Below, in pieces: positions 38,195 to 46,319 of a stretch of 64,000 nt of DNA. The notes under the pieces were generated by a model. That model was not told the DNA's origin. It saw only the letters and a program-made list of their open reading frames with translations, and made no database searches. Source of the stretch: Hamadaea tsunoensis DSM 44101 (GTDB lineage: Bacteria; Actinomycetota; Actinomycetes; Mycobacteriales; Micromonosporaceae); NCBI RefSeq assembly GCF_000428945.1, contig NZ_AUAX01000009.1, positions 186,001-250,000 of the forward strand. Direction: 5' to 3'. The position numbers were made by a program, and so were the translations under genes. Each line of letters begins with the position of its first letter. The first letter of the stretch is position 1.

Positions 38195-38671
38195 GTGAGC
38201 GATCTTGGAACCGGTCTCGACATCCGTCCGATGCGTTATGGCTCGCCAGTAGCGCAAAGACTCGTCGCGGCGATCTACGCGGACCAAACAGAGCGTTACG
38301 GCGGCCCGGACGCAACGGTCGTCGAGGCGTTCGAATTCGACCCGCCGGACGGCGGCTTCCTCGTCGCGTACGCGCAGGGGCAGCCGGTCGGTTGCGTGGG
38401 CTGGCGCAGCCACGAGGGTTCGGAGGAGGTCGCCGAGCTCAAGCGCCTCTACACCGCCCCCGAGGTACGCAAGACGGGCGTGGCCCAGGCGCTCATGGCG
38501 GCCGTCGAGGCGAACGCCCGCGACCACGGCCGGACCCGCATGGTCCTGGAGACGGGCGCGAAGCAGCCGGAGGCGATCGCGCTGTACACGAAGCTCGGAT
38601 TCCAGCCGATCCCGCACTTCGGGCACTACAAGGACGCCGACGGCGTCGTCAGCATGGGCCGCGACCTGTAG
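38195..38671 (+). CDS. GNAT-family N-acetyltransferase
   Basis: A 158-residue GNAT protein. Motif A: AELKRLYTAPEVRKTGVAQALMAAVEANARDHGR (loop RKTGVA). C-terminus: ETGAKQPEAIALYTKLGFQPIP. Substrate not recognisable. GTG start 38195 lies eight bases after TACCCT, so a leaderless transcript is possible. It may otherwise be read through from thiL. Confidence 0.9.
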   Translation: MSDLGTGLDIRPMRYGSPVAQRLVAAIYADQTERYGGPDATVVEAFEFDPPDGGFLVAYAQGQPVGCVGWRSHEGSEEVAELKRLYTAPEVRKTGVAQALMAAVEANARDHGRTRMVLETGAKQPEAIALYTKLGFQPIPHFGHYKDADGVVSMGRDL

Positions 38672-38760
38672 AGCCCGCGGGGCGCGTGCTACCTGAGGCG
38701 TACGAGGATCGCGACTCAGGCCCGACGACGGGGACGGCCGCGCTGCCTAGCGTCGGCGGG

Positions 38761-39513
38761 ATGCAGACGATTGTGCGGCCGGCCGTGGCCGTGACCGACC
38801 TGACGAAGGTCTACGGGACCGGTGACACCGCCGTACGCGCGCTCGACGGGGTCAGCGTGACCTTCGCCGCCGGCGGGTTCACGGCGATCATGGGACCGTC
38901 CGGCTCCGGTAAGTCGACGCTGATGCACTGCGCGGCCGGCCTGGACACGGTGACCTCGGGAACCGTGCAGCTGTTCGACGGCCGGGGCGAGGCGACCGAC
39001 CTGACCGGCCTGGGCGACACCGCGCTGACCAAGTTGCGGCGTACCCGGATCGGCTTCGTCTTCCAGCAGTTCAACCTGCTGCCGACGCTGACCGCCGCGC
39101 AGAACATCACGCTGCCGCTGGAACTGGCCGGCGCCCGCCCCGACCCCGAGTGGTACGCGACCGTCGTCGACGTGCTCGGCCTGCGGGACCGGCTGGGGCA
39201 CCGGCCGAACCAGCTCTCCGGCGGCCAGCAGCAGCGGGTCGCGTGCGCCCGGGCCCTGCTGGCGAGGCCGGACGTCGTGTTCGCCGACGAGCCGACCGGC
39301 AACCTCGACTCGAAGACCGGCCAGGAGGTGCTGGACTTCCTGCGGCGCAGCGTCGCCGAGCTCGGCCAGACCGTCGTCATGGTCACGCACGACCCGACCG
39401 CCGCCGCGTACGCCGACCGGGTCGTGCTGCTCGCGGACGGCCGGTTGGTGGACGAGATCGCCCGGCCGACCGCGGACAGCGTCCTCGACCGGCTCAAGCG
39501 GCTGGGGGCGTGA
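38761..39513 (+). CDS. ABC transporter ATP-binding protein (MacB/LolD type)
   Basis: A 250-residue ATPase: Walker A GPSGSGKS, Q-loop FQQFNLLP, signature LSGGQQQR, Walker B VVFADEPTGNLDSK and switch His in VTHD. The PTGNLD segment is typical of MacB/LolD/BceA-type partners of FtsX permeases. ATG 38761 fits; the frame is open further upstream only as a GNAT shadow. Its stop overlaps the permease start (ATGA). Confidence 0.95.
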   Translation: MQTIVRPAVAVTDLTKVYGTGDTAVRALDGVSVTFAAGGFTAIMGPSGSGKSTLMHCAAGLDTVTSGTVQLFDGRGEATDLTGLGDTALTKLRRTRIGFVFQQFNLLPTLTAAQNITLPLELAGARPDPEWYATVVDVLGLRDRLGHRPNQLSGGQQQRVACARALLARPDVVFADEPTGNLDSKTGQEVLDFLRRSVAELGQTVVMVTHDPTAAAYADRVVLLADGRLVDEIARPTADSVLDRLKRLGA

Positions 39514-42026
39514 TGATCCGCACCACCCTCGCCGGGCTGCGTACGCACCTGCGCCGGCTGCTCGCCACCGCCATCGCGGTCGTCCTCGGCGTCGGCTTCG
39601 TCGCCGGCACGCTCATCTTCACCGCGACCGCCCGCGCCGGGTTCTTCGACACGTTCGCGCGTACGGCCAAGAACGTCGACGTGTCCGTGCTCGCCGGCGG
39701 GCAGCGGCTGCCTCTCGCCGACCTCGATCGCGTACGCGCGCTGGCCGGAGTCGCCGCCGCGGACGGCCGGCTGGCGGACTCCCTCGCCCTGCTCGACCGC
39801 GAGGGCAAGCCTGTCACCAACTTCAGCCGGGCCGGGTACGCGGTCTCCACCGACGGCGATCCGCTCCTGCGCCCGTTCGACGTGGTGGGACGCGTACCGG
39901 CGGGGGACGGGGAGGCGTTGCTGGACAAGGAGACGGCCGGGCATCAGCATCTCGTCGTCGGCGACACGATCACCGTTCTCGACCGCGCGGGCGCCCGGCA
40001 TCCGCTCACCCTGGTCGGCCTCCTCGACTTCGGCGTGTCGAAGACCTACTCCGGCTGGTCGGTCGTGGGCCTGCCGGCCGCGCGGATCGCCGCCCTCACC
40101 GGCGCCACGGGTTATGACGAGATCGTCGTACGCGCGGCCGCCGGCACCGATCCCGGGAAGCTCGCCGGCTCGGTGCGCCCGGCGGTGGCCAAGGGCGCCA
40201 AGGTGTCCACGGGCGACAAACGCCGCGAGCAGCTCGCCAACGACGCCACGTCGGTCGCGACCCAGTTCTCGATCATCCTGCTCGTGTTCGGAGCCGTCTC
40301 CCTCGTCGTCGCCGTCTTCGTCATCTACAACACCTTCGCGATCCTGCTGGCCCAGCGCGTACGCGAGACGGCCCTGCTGCGCTGCGTCGGCGCGACCCGC
40401 GGGCAGGTGTTCGGGGCCACCGTCCTCGAATCGGCCGTCGTCGGTCTCGGCGGCGGCTTCCTCGGCGTACTGGCCGGGGTCGGCATCGCCTACGGCCTGT
40501 TCGCGCTGCTCAACGGGGTGCTCAACGCCGGCGTGCCGGCCCACTCCATCGTCCTCGGGCCCGCCCCGGTGCTCGCCGGGCTGACGCTCGGCGTGGTCGT
40601 GACCGTCCTCGCCGCACTCCTCCCGGCGGTACGCGCGACGCGTACGGCACCCCTCGCGGCACTCCGGGACCTGGCGCCCCTGACCGAGACCGGCCGCGTA
40701 CGCCGGATCGTGCGGCTCGCCGTCGCCGTCCTGTTCGTCGCCGCGGGTGCCGCCGTCACGGTCGCCGGGCACGACTCGGCCGACTCGCAGGCCGGCACGT
40801 TCCTGGTGGTGGCCGGCGGGATCGTCGCCTTCCTCGGGCTGCTCGTCGCGGCGCCGCTGTTCGTCGGGCGGCTGACGGCGGCGGTCGGCGTACCGGTGCG
40901 GTGGATCGCGGGCACCCCGGCCCGCGTCGCGGTGGCCAACGCCCGGCGCAACCCGGGGCGTACGGCGGCCACCACGGCCACGCTGATGATCGCGATCGGG
41001 CTGATGTGCCTGTGCGCCGTGGTGCTCGCCAGCATCAAGGCGACCGCCCGGGACCAGCTGTCCGGCCACTACCCGGTCGACTACGCAGTGACCGGACTGT
41101 CCTATGAGGATGGCAAGCGCGCCGATCTGCCGCCGGAGTTCGCCCGGTCCCTCCGCGCCCGCCCGGAGTTCGCCGGCGTCGCCGAGGTACGCGTCCTCGA
41201 CGTCCGCATCGACGGCAGACCGGCGCGGATCGGCGCGGTCGACGCGGCGGCACTGGGCGGCCTGATCACGCTCGACATGACCACCGGCGACGCGGGCGCC
41301 CTCGGCACCGGAACGGTGATCATCCCGCCCGGGACGCCGCAGCCGTCGATCACCGTGACGGCCGGCGGCCGGGCGACCTCGTTACGCGTCGTCGGCACCG
41401 CGAAAACGACCATACCCGGCTCCGGGCAGCTCGCCGCGCTCGTCTCCTGGGATCAGCTCACCGCGCTCGGTGCGGGCCCGGCGGACGCGGTCGTCATGGC
41501 GAAGGCCGCGTCGGGCGTGGCGCCGACGGCCTCCCGGGACGCGATCGACGCGGTGGCCCGGCCGTTCCCGCTCGCCCAGGTGAACAGCGTCGCCGACCTG
41601 AGCAGCGATCTCGACAAGGCCGTCAACGGGTTGATCGGGCTGTTCGCGGGGCTGCTCGGCACGGCCGTCGTGATCGCCCTCTTCGGCGTCGCGAACACGC
41701 TGTCCCTGTCGGTCGTGGAGCGTACGCGCGAGTCGGCGACCCTGCGCGCGGTCGGCCTCACCCGGGCGCAGCTGCGCGGGACGCTGCTCGTCGAGGCCGT
41801 CCTCATGGGACTCGTCGGCGCGGTCGTCGGCATCGCGTACGGGATGATCTATGGTCCGCTGGTGGTGGCGACGGCGTTCCGGGCGATCGATCCGCGCGTG
41901 GTGGTGCCCTGGGCGTGGCTGGCCGGACTGATGGCGCTGGCCGCGCTGGCGAGCTGCCTCGCGGCGGTGCTGCCCGCCCGCAAGGCGGCCAGCGCCTCGA
42001 TCGTCGCGGCGCTGGCGGACGTCTGA
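39513..42026 (+). CDS. FtsX-like ABC permease
   Basis: An 837-residue permease. One N-terminal helix (LLATAIAVVLGVGFVAGTLIF) precedes a MacB-PCD-like extracytoplasmic domain. The first FtsX module lies around residues 235-370, a central helical pair follows, then a second extracytoplasmic domain and a second FtsX module at the C-terminus (GLFAGLLGTAVVIALFGVANTLSLSVVERTRESATLRAVGLTRAQL). With the ATPase it is likely a mechanotransmission or lipid/peptide-handling exporter. It overlaps both neighbours (ATGA upstream, one base downstream). Confidence 0.93.
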   Translation: MIRTTLAGLRTHLRRLLATAIAVVLGVGFVAGTLIFTATARAGFFDTFARTAKNVDVSVLAGGQRLPLADLDRVRALAGVAAADGRLADSLALLDREGKPVTNFSRAGYAVSTDGDPLLRPFDVVGRVPAGDGEALLDKETAGHQHLVVGDTITVLDRAGARHPLTLVGLLDFGVSKTYSGWSVVGLPAARIAALTGATGYDEIVVRAAAGTDPGKLAGSVRPAVAKGAKVSTGDKRREQLANDATSVATQFSIILLVFGAVSLVVAVFVIYNTFAILLAQRVRETALLRCVGATRGQVFGATVLESAVVGLGGGFLGVLAGVGIAYGLFALLNGVLNAGVPAHSIVLGPAPVLAGLTLGVVVTVLAALLPAVRATRTAPLAALRDLAPLTETGRVRRIVRLAVAVLFVAAGAAVTVAGHDSADSQAGTFLVVAGGIVAFLGLLVAAPLFVGRLTAAVGVPVRWIAGTPARVAVANARRNPGRTAATTATLMIAIGLMCLCAVVLASIKATARDQLSGHYPVDYAVTGLSYEDGKRADLPPEFARSLRARPEFAGVAEVRVLDVRIDGRPARIGAVDAAALGGLITLDMTTGDAGALGTGTVIIPPGTPQPSITVTAGGRATSLRVVGTAKTTIPGSGQLAALVSWDQLTALGAGPADAVVMAKAASGVAPTASRDAIDAVARPFPLAQVNSVADLSSDLDKAVNGLIGLFAGLLGTAVVIALFGVANTLSLSVVERTRESATLRAVGLTRAQLRGTLLVEAVLMGLVGAVVGIAYGMIYGPLVVATAFRAIDPRVVVPWAWLAGLMALAALASCLAAVLPARKAASASIVAALADV

Positions 42027-42634
42027 TGGTCACCTTCACCGCGATAGTGCTCGTCACCGTGGCCGCGCTGCCGGTGGCCGTGACCACGGTGTGGGCCCTG
42101 GCCCGCCGCCGGAAGGCCCGAGGCGTCGAGTACGCGGTCCGGCTGTCGCTGGCGGAGGTCGCCATCGTCTACGGGACGGTGCCGTGGGTGTGGATGATCC
42201 TGCTCCCGGGTCACCGGGCCGGGGCGGCCACCGGGCGGGTGAGCCTGGTGCCGCTGCACGACCTGTCGAAGATCATCGCTGTGGGGCCGCCGCCGCTGGC
42301 GGCCCGGCAGATCATCGGCAACCTGCTGGTGTTCGCGGCGCTGGGATTCTTCGGCCCGATCCGGTTCCGGGCGCTGGCCTCGGTATGGCGGGTCCTGGCG
42401 CTCGCGGCGGCCCTGTCGATCCTGGTCGAGGTGGCCCAGTACGCGTTCCGGCTCGACCGTGTGTCCTCAGTGGACGACGTGCTGCTGAACGCCACCGGCG
42501 CCGCGCTGGCCGCCCTGGCCGCCCGCCCCTGGCGCCCCCACCCGTCCCCGCCCGCCCTTTCCTCACAATCCCCGAGGGAGCCCGGGGCGGTGCAGGGTTA
42601 CGGGGTGCCGGGGCGGACCAGGCCGGACTCGTAG
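42026..42634 (+). CDS. VanZ-family membrane protein
   Basis: A 202-residue protein. An N-terminal helix precedes a VanZ-like core: VSLVPLHDL, RQIIGNLLVFAALGFFGPI, ALAAALSILVEVAQYAF, SSVDDVLLNATGAALA. The conserved polar NLL..P, E..Q and DD..N residues are present. VanZ gives low-level teicoplanin resistance in enterococci; the mechanism is poorly known. It is the third gene of the ABC/FtsX operon (TGATG overlap), so all three may serve envelope stress. Its last 37 bp overlap the convergent response regulator. Confidence 0.85.
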   Translation: MVTFTAIVLVTVAALPVAVTTVWALARRRKARGVEYAVRLSLAEVAIVYGTVPWVWMILLPGHRAGAATGRVSLVPLHDLSKIIAVGPPPLAARQIIGNLLVFAALGFFGPIRFRALASVWRVLALAAALSILVEVAQYAFRLDRVSSVDDVLLNATGAALAALAARPWRPHPSPPALSSQSPREPGAVQGYGVPGRTRPDS

Positions 42635-43266
42635 GCCAGGACCACGATCTGCACCCGGTCGCGGAGGTCCAGCTTGGTGAGGACGCGGCCGACGTGCGTC
42701 TTGACGGTCGCCTCGGCGAGGAAGAGCCTGCCGGCGATCTCGGCGTTGGTCAGCCCGGCCGCCACCAGCAGGACGACCTCGTGTTCGCGCTCGGTGAGCT
42801 GGTCGAGGCCGGCCGGCGGGCGGGCCGGGGTGAGCTGGCCGGCGAACCGTTCGAGCAGCCGCCGGGTGATCCGGGGCGCCACGACAGCGTCGCCGGAGGC
42901 GATCGTGCGTACGGCGCTGAGGAGGTCTTCGGGCGGGGCGTTCTTGAGCAGGAAGCCGCTCGCCCCCGCCTGGAGGGCCGCGAAGGCGTCCTCGTCGGTG
43001 TCGAACGTCGTCAGCACCATCACCTTCGGCGCTCCCGGTACGCGGCTCAGCTCCCGGGTCGCCGTCACGCCGTCCATGACCGGCATGCGGATGTCCATGA
43101 TCACGACGTCGACGGGCGTACCGGCGGTGGCGAGGGAGGCGATCTCGCGGAGGGCGGCGGCTCCGTCGGCGGCTTCCCCGGCGATCTCGATGTCCGGCTG
43201 CGACGACAGGATCATGGCCAGCCCGGTACGGATCAGCGCCTGGTCGTCGACGAGGAGGACTCTCAT
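42598..43266 (-). CDS. NarL/LuxR-type response regulator
   Basis: A 222-residue regulator. The receiver (MRVLLVDDQALIRTGL) has phospho-acceptor Asp58 in VIMDIRMPVMDG and the switch Thr/Lys in LTTF and FLLKNAPPE. The C-terminal LuxR HTH is LTEREHEVVLLVAAGLTNAEIAGRLFLAEATVKTHV. ATG overlaps the histidine kinase stop (ATGA). Convergent overlap of 37 bp with vanZ. Partner kinase is the adjacent upstream gene; the facing ABC/FtsX/VanZ operon is a plausible target. Confidence 0.95.
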   Translation of the reverse strand: MRVLLVDDQALIRTGLAMILSSQPDIEIAGEAADGAAALREIASLATAGTPVDVVIMDIRMPVMDGVTATRELSRVPGAPKVMVLTTFDTDEDAFAALQAGASGFLLKNAPPEDLLSAVRTIASGDAVVAPRITRRLLERFAGQLTPARPPAGLDQLTEREHEVVLLVAAGLTNAEIAGRLFLAEATVKTHVGRVLTKLDLRDRVQIVVLAYESGLVRPGTP

Positions 43267-44441
43267 GCCGCGACCTCCGAGGGCAGCACCGGGATGTGCG
43301 CCCGGACCGCCCAGCCCCGCCCGGTACGCGGTCCGGCGTCGAGCGTGCCGCCGTGCACGGCCACCCGTTCGCGCATGCCGATCAGGCCGTGCCCGGTGCC
43401 TTCGGCGAGCCGGGGAGCGGGGATCTCGGCGGTGCCGCCGTCGTCGGTGACGCTCACGGTCACCGAGTCTGCCGAATGCCGGAGGGACAGCGCCACGCAG
43501 GCCCCCGGGCCGGCGTGGCGCAGCACGTTGGTCAGCCCTTCCTGGGCGATGCGGTAGACCGCCAGCTCGATCGCGGGCGGCAGCGGCCGGGCCAGCTCCG
43601 CGTCCAGGTCCACGCTCAGCCCCGCCGAGCGGGCGCCGTCGACGAGCGTCGTCAGCTCGGCCAGCGTGATCCGCCGGCGGTCGGCCTCCGCCTCGGCCGG
43701 CCGGCTGCCGCGCAGCACGCCGACCAGGCGGCGCATGTCGTCCAGGGCGCCCCGGCCGGTCGCGGCCACCGTCGTCAGGGCCGTGCGCGCCTGGTCGGGG
43801 TCGCCGTCGAGCGCGTACCGGGCGCCGTCGGCCTGCACGATCATCACCGCCAGGCTGTGTGCGATCACGTCGTGCAGCTCCCGCGCGATCGCCGCCCGCT
43901 CGTCGGCCACCGCGATCCGGGCCAGATGCTCCCGCTCCCGTTCCAAGGTCGCCGCGCGCTCCTCCAGGCTCGCGACGTACAGGCGCCGCTGCCTCATCGT
44001 GTACGCCATCAGCCAGACCCCGCCGCACACGCCCAGGTACCAGAGGGCGAGCAGCCACCAGGTCTGTTCGTTGCCGTGCCGGACGACCTCGATGACGATG
44101 CCGATCCCGACGACCACGGCGGCCACGTAGCCGCCCGCGAGCCGCCGGGCGTACTTGACCACGCTGAACATGCCGATCAGCACGGCCAGGTCATAGGGGA
44201 GCGGGTCGGTGGACGCCGAGAAGAAGACCACCTGGGACAGCGCGGCCAGCGAGATCGCCGCCATCGTCCACATCGGATGCCGTCGCCGGAGCAGCAGCGC
44301 CGCCGCCATGACGAACCCGGCCCACATCAGCGTACGCGGGGTCTGGCGCATGAAGACGCCGAGCGTCGTCAGGCCGACGACTCCGATCGATATGAAGAGG
44401 TCGAACGCGATCGACCGGCGACTCGGCGGTTCCGGGAGCAC
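43263..44441 (-). CDS. Sensor histidine kinase (HisKA_3 type)
   Basis: A 392-residue kinase. About five to six transmembrane helices occupy the first 170 residues, followed by a coiled coil (SLEERAATLEREREHLARIAV). The HisKA_3 phospho-acceptor His is in ARELHDVIAHSLAVMIVQADGARY. The HATPase shows AVYRIAQEGLTNVLRHA and GHGLIGMRERVAVHGG. The small periplasmic surface suggests membrane-embedded signal sensing, as in LiaS/DesK types. GTG 44441 is used; an upstream in-frame GTG near 44477 is possible. Divergent from the nickel transporter gene. Confidence 0.93.
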   Translation of the reverse strand: MLPEPPSRRSIAFDLFISIGVVGLTTLGVFMRQTPRTLMWAGFVMAAALLLRRRHPMWTMAAISLAALSQVVFFSASTDPLPYDLAVLIGMFSVVKYARRLAGGYVAAVVVGIGIVIEVVRHGNEQTWWLLALWYLGVCGGVWLMAYTMRQRRLYVASLEERAATLEREREHLARIAVADERAAIARELHDVIAHSLAVMIVQADGARYALDGDPDQARTALTTVAATGRGALDDMRRLVGVLRGSRPAEAEADRRRITLAELTTLVDGARSAGLSVDLDAELARPLPPAIELAVYRIAQEGLTNVLRHAGPGACVALSLRHSADSVTVSVTDDGGTAEIPAPRLAEGTGHGLIGMRERVAVHGGTLDAGPRTGRGWAVRAHIPVLPSEVAA

Positions 44442-44470
44442 CCGCCAAGAGTAACCAGCCGGTGAAGTTC

Positions 44471-44518
44471 GTTCGAACACGCTTGCGATTCGAATGCTAT
44501 TGCCACTAGGTTGCAATA
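44471..44518 (+). promoter_or_regulatory. Palindrome-rich control region of the Ni/Co transporter gene
   Basis: Three palindromic sites lie in the 123-bp divergent gap: GTTCGAAC (44471-44478), ATTCGAAT (44488-44495, 17 bp centre to centre) and TATTGC-N9-GCAATA (44498-44518). TTGCGA (44483) with CTAGGT (44506) could be the promoter. The TTGC/GCAA repeat recalls Nur-type nickel boxes. Another inverted repeat, AGAAGT/ACTTCT (44524-44546 region), lies in the leader before the GGGGAGG ribosome site. Confidence 0.45.
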
Positions 44519-44564
44519 AGATGAGAAGTGCCCGAGGGGGGACTTCTCCGGGGAGGAAATCGTC

Positions 44565-45734
44565 GTGACCACCACAACAAGCGCGCCACCTACCGCGCGC
44601 GCCCGCGTACGCGGCCTCGGCGGGGCGGAGAAGCGCAGCCTCTGGGGGATGGGGCTGTTCATCGCCGCGCTGCACATCGTCGGCTGGTTCACCCTCGTGG
44701 GAATCATCGCGCCCGAGAAGTACAACGTCGGCGGCCAGGTCTTCGGGATCGGGCTGGGCGTGACGGCGTACACGCTGGGCATGCGACACGCGTTCGACGC
44801 CGACCACATCGCGGCGATCGACAACACCACGCGGAAGCTCATGGCCGACGGCCAGCGGCCGCTCTCGGTCGGCTTCTGGTTCTCGCTCGGCCACTCGTCG
44901 GTCGTGTTCGGCCTGTGCCTGCTGCTGTCGATGGGCGTGCGCGCGCTGGCCGGGGAGGTCTCCGACGACAAGTCGTCGCTGCAGCAGACCACCGGCCTCA
45001 TCGGCACCGCGGTGTCGGGCGTGTTCCTGACCCTGATCGCGATCCTGAACCTGGTCGTGCTCAAGCAGATCCTGCGCGTCTTCTTCCGGATGAAGAAGGG
45101 CGACTTCGACGAGGCCGAGCTGGAGGAGCACCTCAACAAGCGCGGTTTCATGAACCGGATCCTCGGCGGCATGACCAAGGCCGTCTCGAAGCCGTGGCAC
45201 ATGTACCCGCTGGGCATCCTGTTCGGCCTCGGCTTCGACACCGCGACCGAGATCTCGCTGCTGGTCCTGGCCGGCGGCGCGTCCGCCTTCCAGCTGCCCT
45301 GGTACGCGATCCTCACCCTGCCGATCCTGTTCGCGGCCGGGATGAGCCTGCTCGACACGATCGACGGTTCGTTCATGAACTTCGCGTACGGGTGGGCGTT
45401 CTCGAAGCCGGTGCGGAAGGTCTACTACAACATCACGATCACGGCGCTGTCGGTGGCCGTGGCGCTGATCATCGGCGGCATCGAGCTGCTCTCGATCCTG
45501 GCCGACAAGATCGGTATCGAGTCGGGCCCGCTGCGCACGATCGCCGACCTGGACCTCAACTTCGTCGGGTACGCGATCGTCGGCCTGTTCGTCGTCACCT
45601 GGATCATCGCGCTGGCCGCCTGGAAGTTCCTGCGCATCGAGGAGAAGTGGTCGGTCAACCTGAAGGCGGCCGACCAGCCCGACGGCGAGGCGGATCAGCC
45701 CGGGATCACGAAGTCGGTCGCGGAGCCGGCGTGA
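44565..45734 (+). CDS. NiCoT-family nickel/cobalt transporter (HoxN/NixA)
   Basis: A 389-residue permease with about eight helices. The NiCoT signature HX4DH is at residues 75-81 (RHAFDADHIAAIDN). The other signatures are GFWFSLGHSS, LGFDTATE and GMSLLDTIDG. It moves Ni2+ and/or Co2+ into the cell. GTG start at 44565 behind GGGGAGG. Its 3' end overlaps the convergent TetR gene by 29 bp. Metal selectivity cannot be read from the sequence. Confidence 0.95.
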   Translation: MTTTTSAPPTARARVRGLGGAEKRSLWGMGLFIAALHIVGWFTLVGIIAPEKYNVGGQVFGIGLGVTAYTLGMRHAFDADHIAAIDNTTRKLMADGQRPLSVGFWFSLGHSSVVFGLCLLLSMGVRALAGEVSDDKSSLQQTTGLIGTAVSGVFLTLIAILNLVVLKQILRVFFRMKKGDFDEAELEEHLNKRGFMNRILGGMTKAVSKPWHMYPLGILFGLGFDTATEISLLVLAGGASAFQLPWYAILTLPILFAAGMSLLDTIDGSFMNFAYGWAFSKPVRKVYYNITITALSVAVALIIGGIELLSILADKIGIESGPLRTIADLDLNFVGYAIVGLFVVTWIIALAAWKFLRIEEKWSVNLKAADQPDGEADQPGITKSVAEPA

Positions 45735-46284
45735 GCGTACGCATCGCCGCGAGCATCTGTGCTCCGGTGATGGTGTCGCCGGGGTCGAGCAGCCATTGGG
45801 CGGCGACCCCGGCGAGCAGCGCCTGATACAGGGCACCGAGCCGCAACCGGTCCGCCCCCTCGGTCCCGTACGCGCCGAACAGCTCGACCAGGCCGAGGCG
45901 GCCGGCCTCGGTGGCGGCCGTGAACGCCTGCCGCAACTCCTCGTTCGCGTCGAGCTGGGGGATCAGCTCGAACTGGAGCTTCCACAGCGGACGGTTGCGC
46001 TCGAAGGACGCCAGGACGGCCGCCCAGGCGTGCTCGAACCGCTGCTCCGGGGTTGCCACGGGGTCGGTCTCCCGGGCCATGAGCCGCGCCAGATCCTCGC
46101 CCCACTCGGCGAGCGCCTCGGTCAGCGCCAGGTGCAGCAGGGCGTCCTTCGTCCCGTAGTGGTAGCCGATGGCCGCCAGGCTGACCCCGGCCGCGGTGGC
46201 GATGTCGCGGGCGGTCGTCCGCGCGTACCCCTTGTCGTAGAGGCAGCGCTTGGCGCCTTCGAGGAGATCTTCGCGGTTGCCCAT
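45706..46284 (-). CDS. TetR-family regulator
   Basis: A 192-residue TetR protein with HTH GYARTTARDIATAAGVSLAAIGYHYGTKDALLHLAL and a helical C-terminal domain of the usual length. ATG start at 46284. The 35-bp upstream gap holds CACG-TT-CGTG (46298-46307) as a possible autorepressor site. Lies downstream of and on the same strand as the GH29 gene; the two may be one operon. Convergent overlap of 29 bp with the nickel transporter. Confidence 0.9.
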   Translation of the reverse strand: MGNREDLLEGAKRCLYDKGYARTTARDIATAAGVSLAAIGYHYGTKDALLHLALTEALAEWGEDLARLMARETDPVATPEQRFEHAWAAVLASFERNRPLWKLQFELIPQLDANEELRQAFTAATEAGRLGLVELFGAYGTEGADRLRLGALYQALLAGVAAQWLLDPGDTITGAQMLAAMRTLTPAPRPTS

Positions 46285-46319
46285 CCGGGAAGGTTAGCAC
46301 GTTCGTGTGAGACGGTTGT

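Noticed and set aside
44500-44564. NiCo riboswitch ahead of the nickel transporter
   Set aside because: The leader is short and lacks the conserved purine-rich loops of that riboswitch; inverted repeats there look like protein operators.
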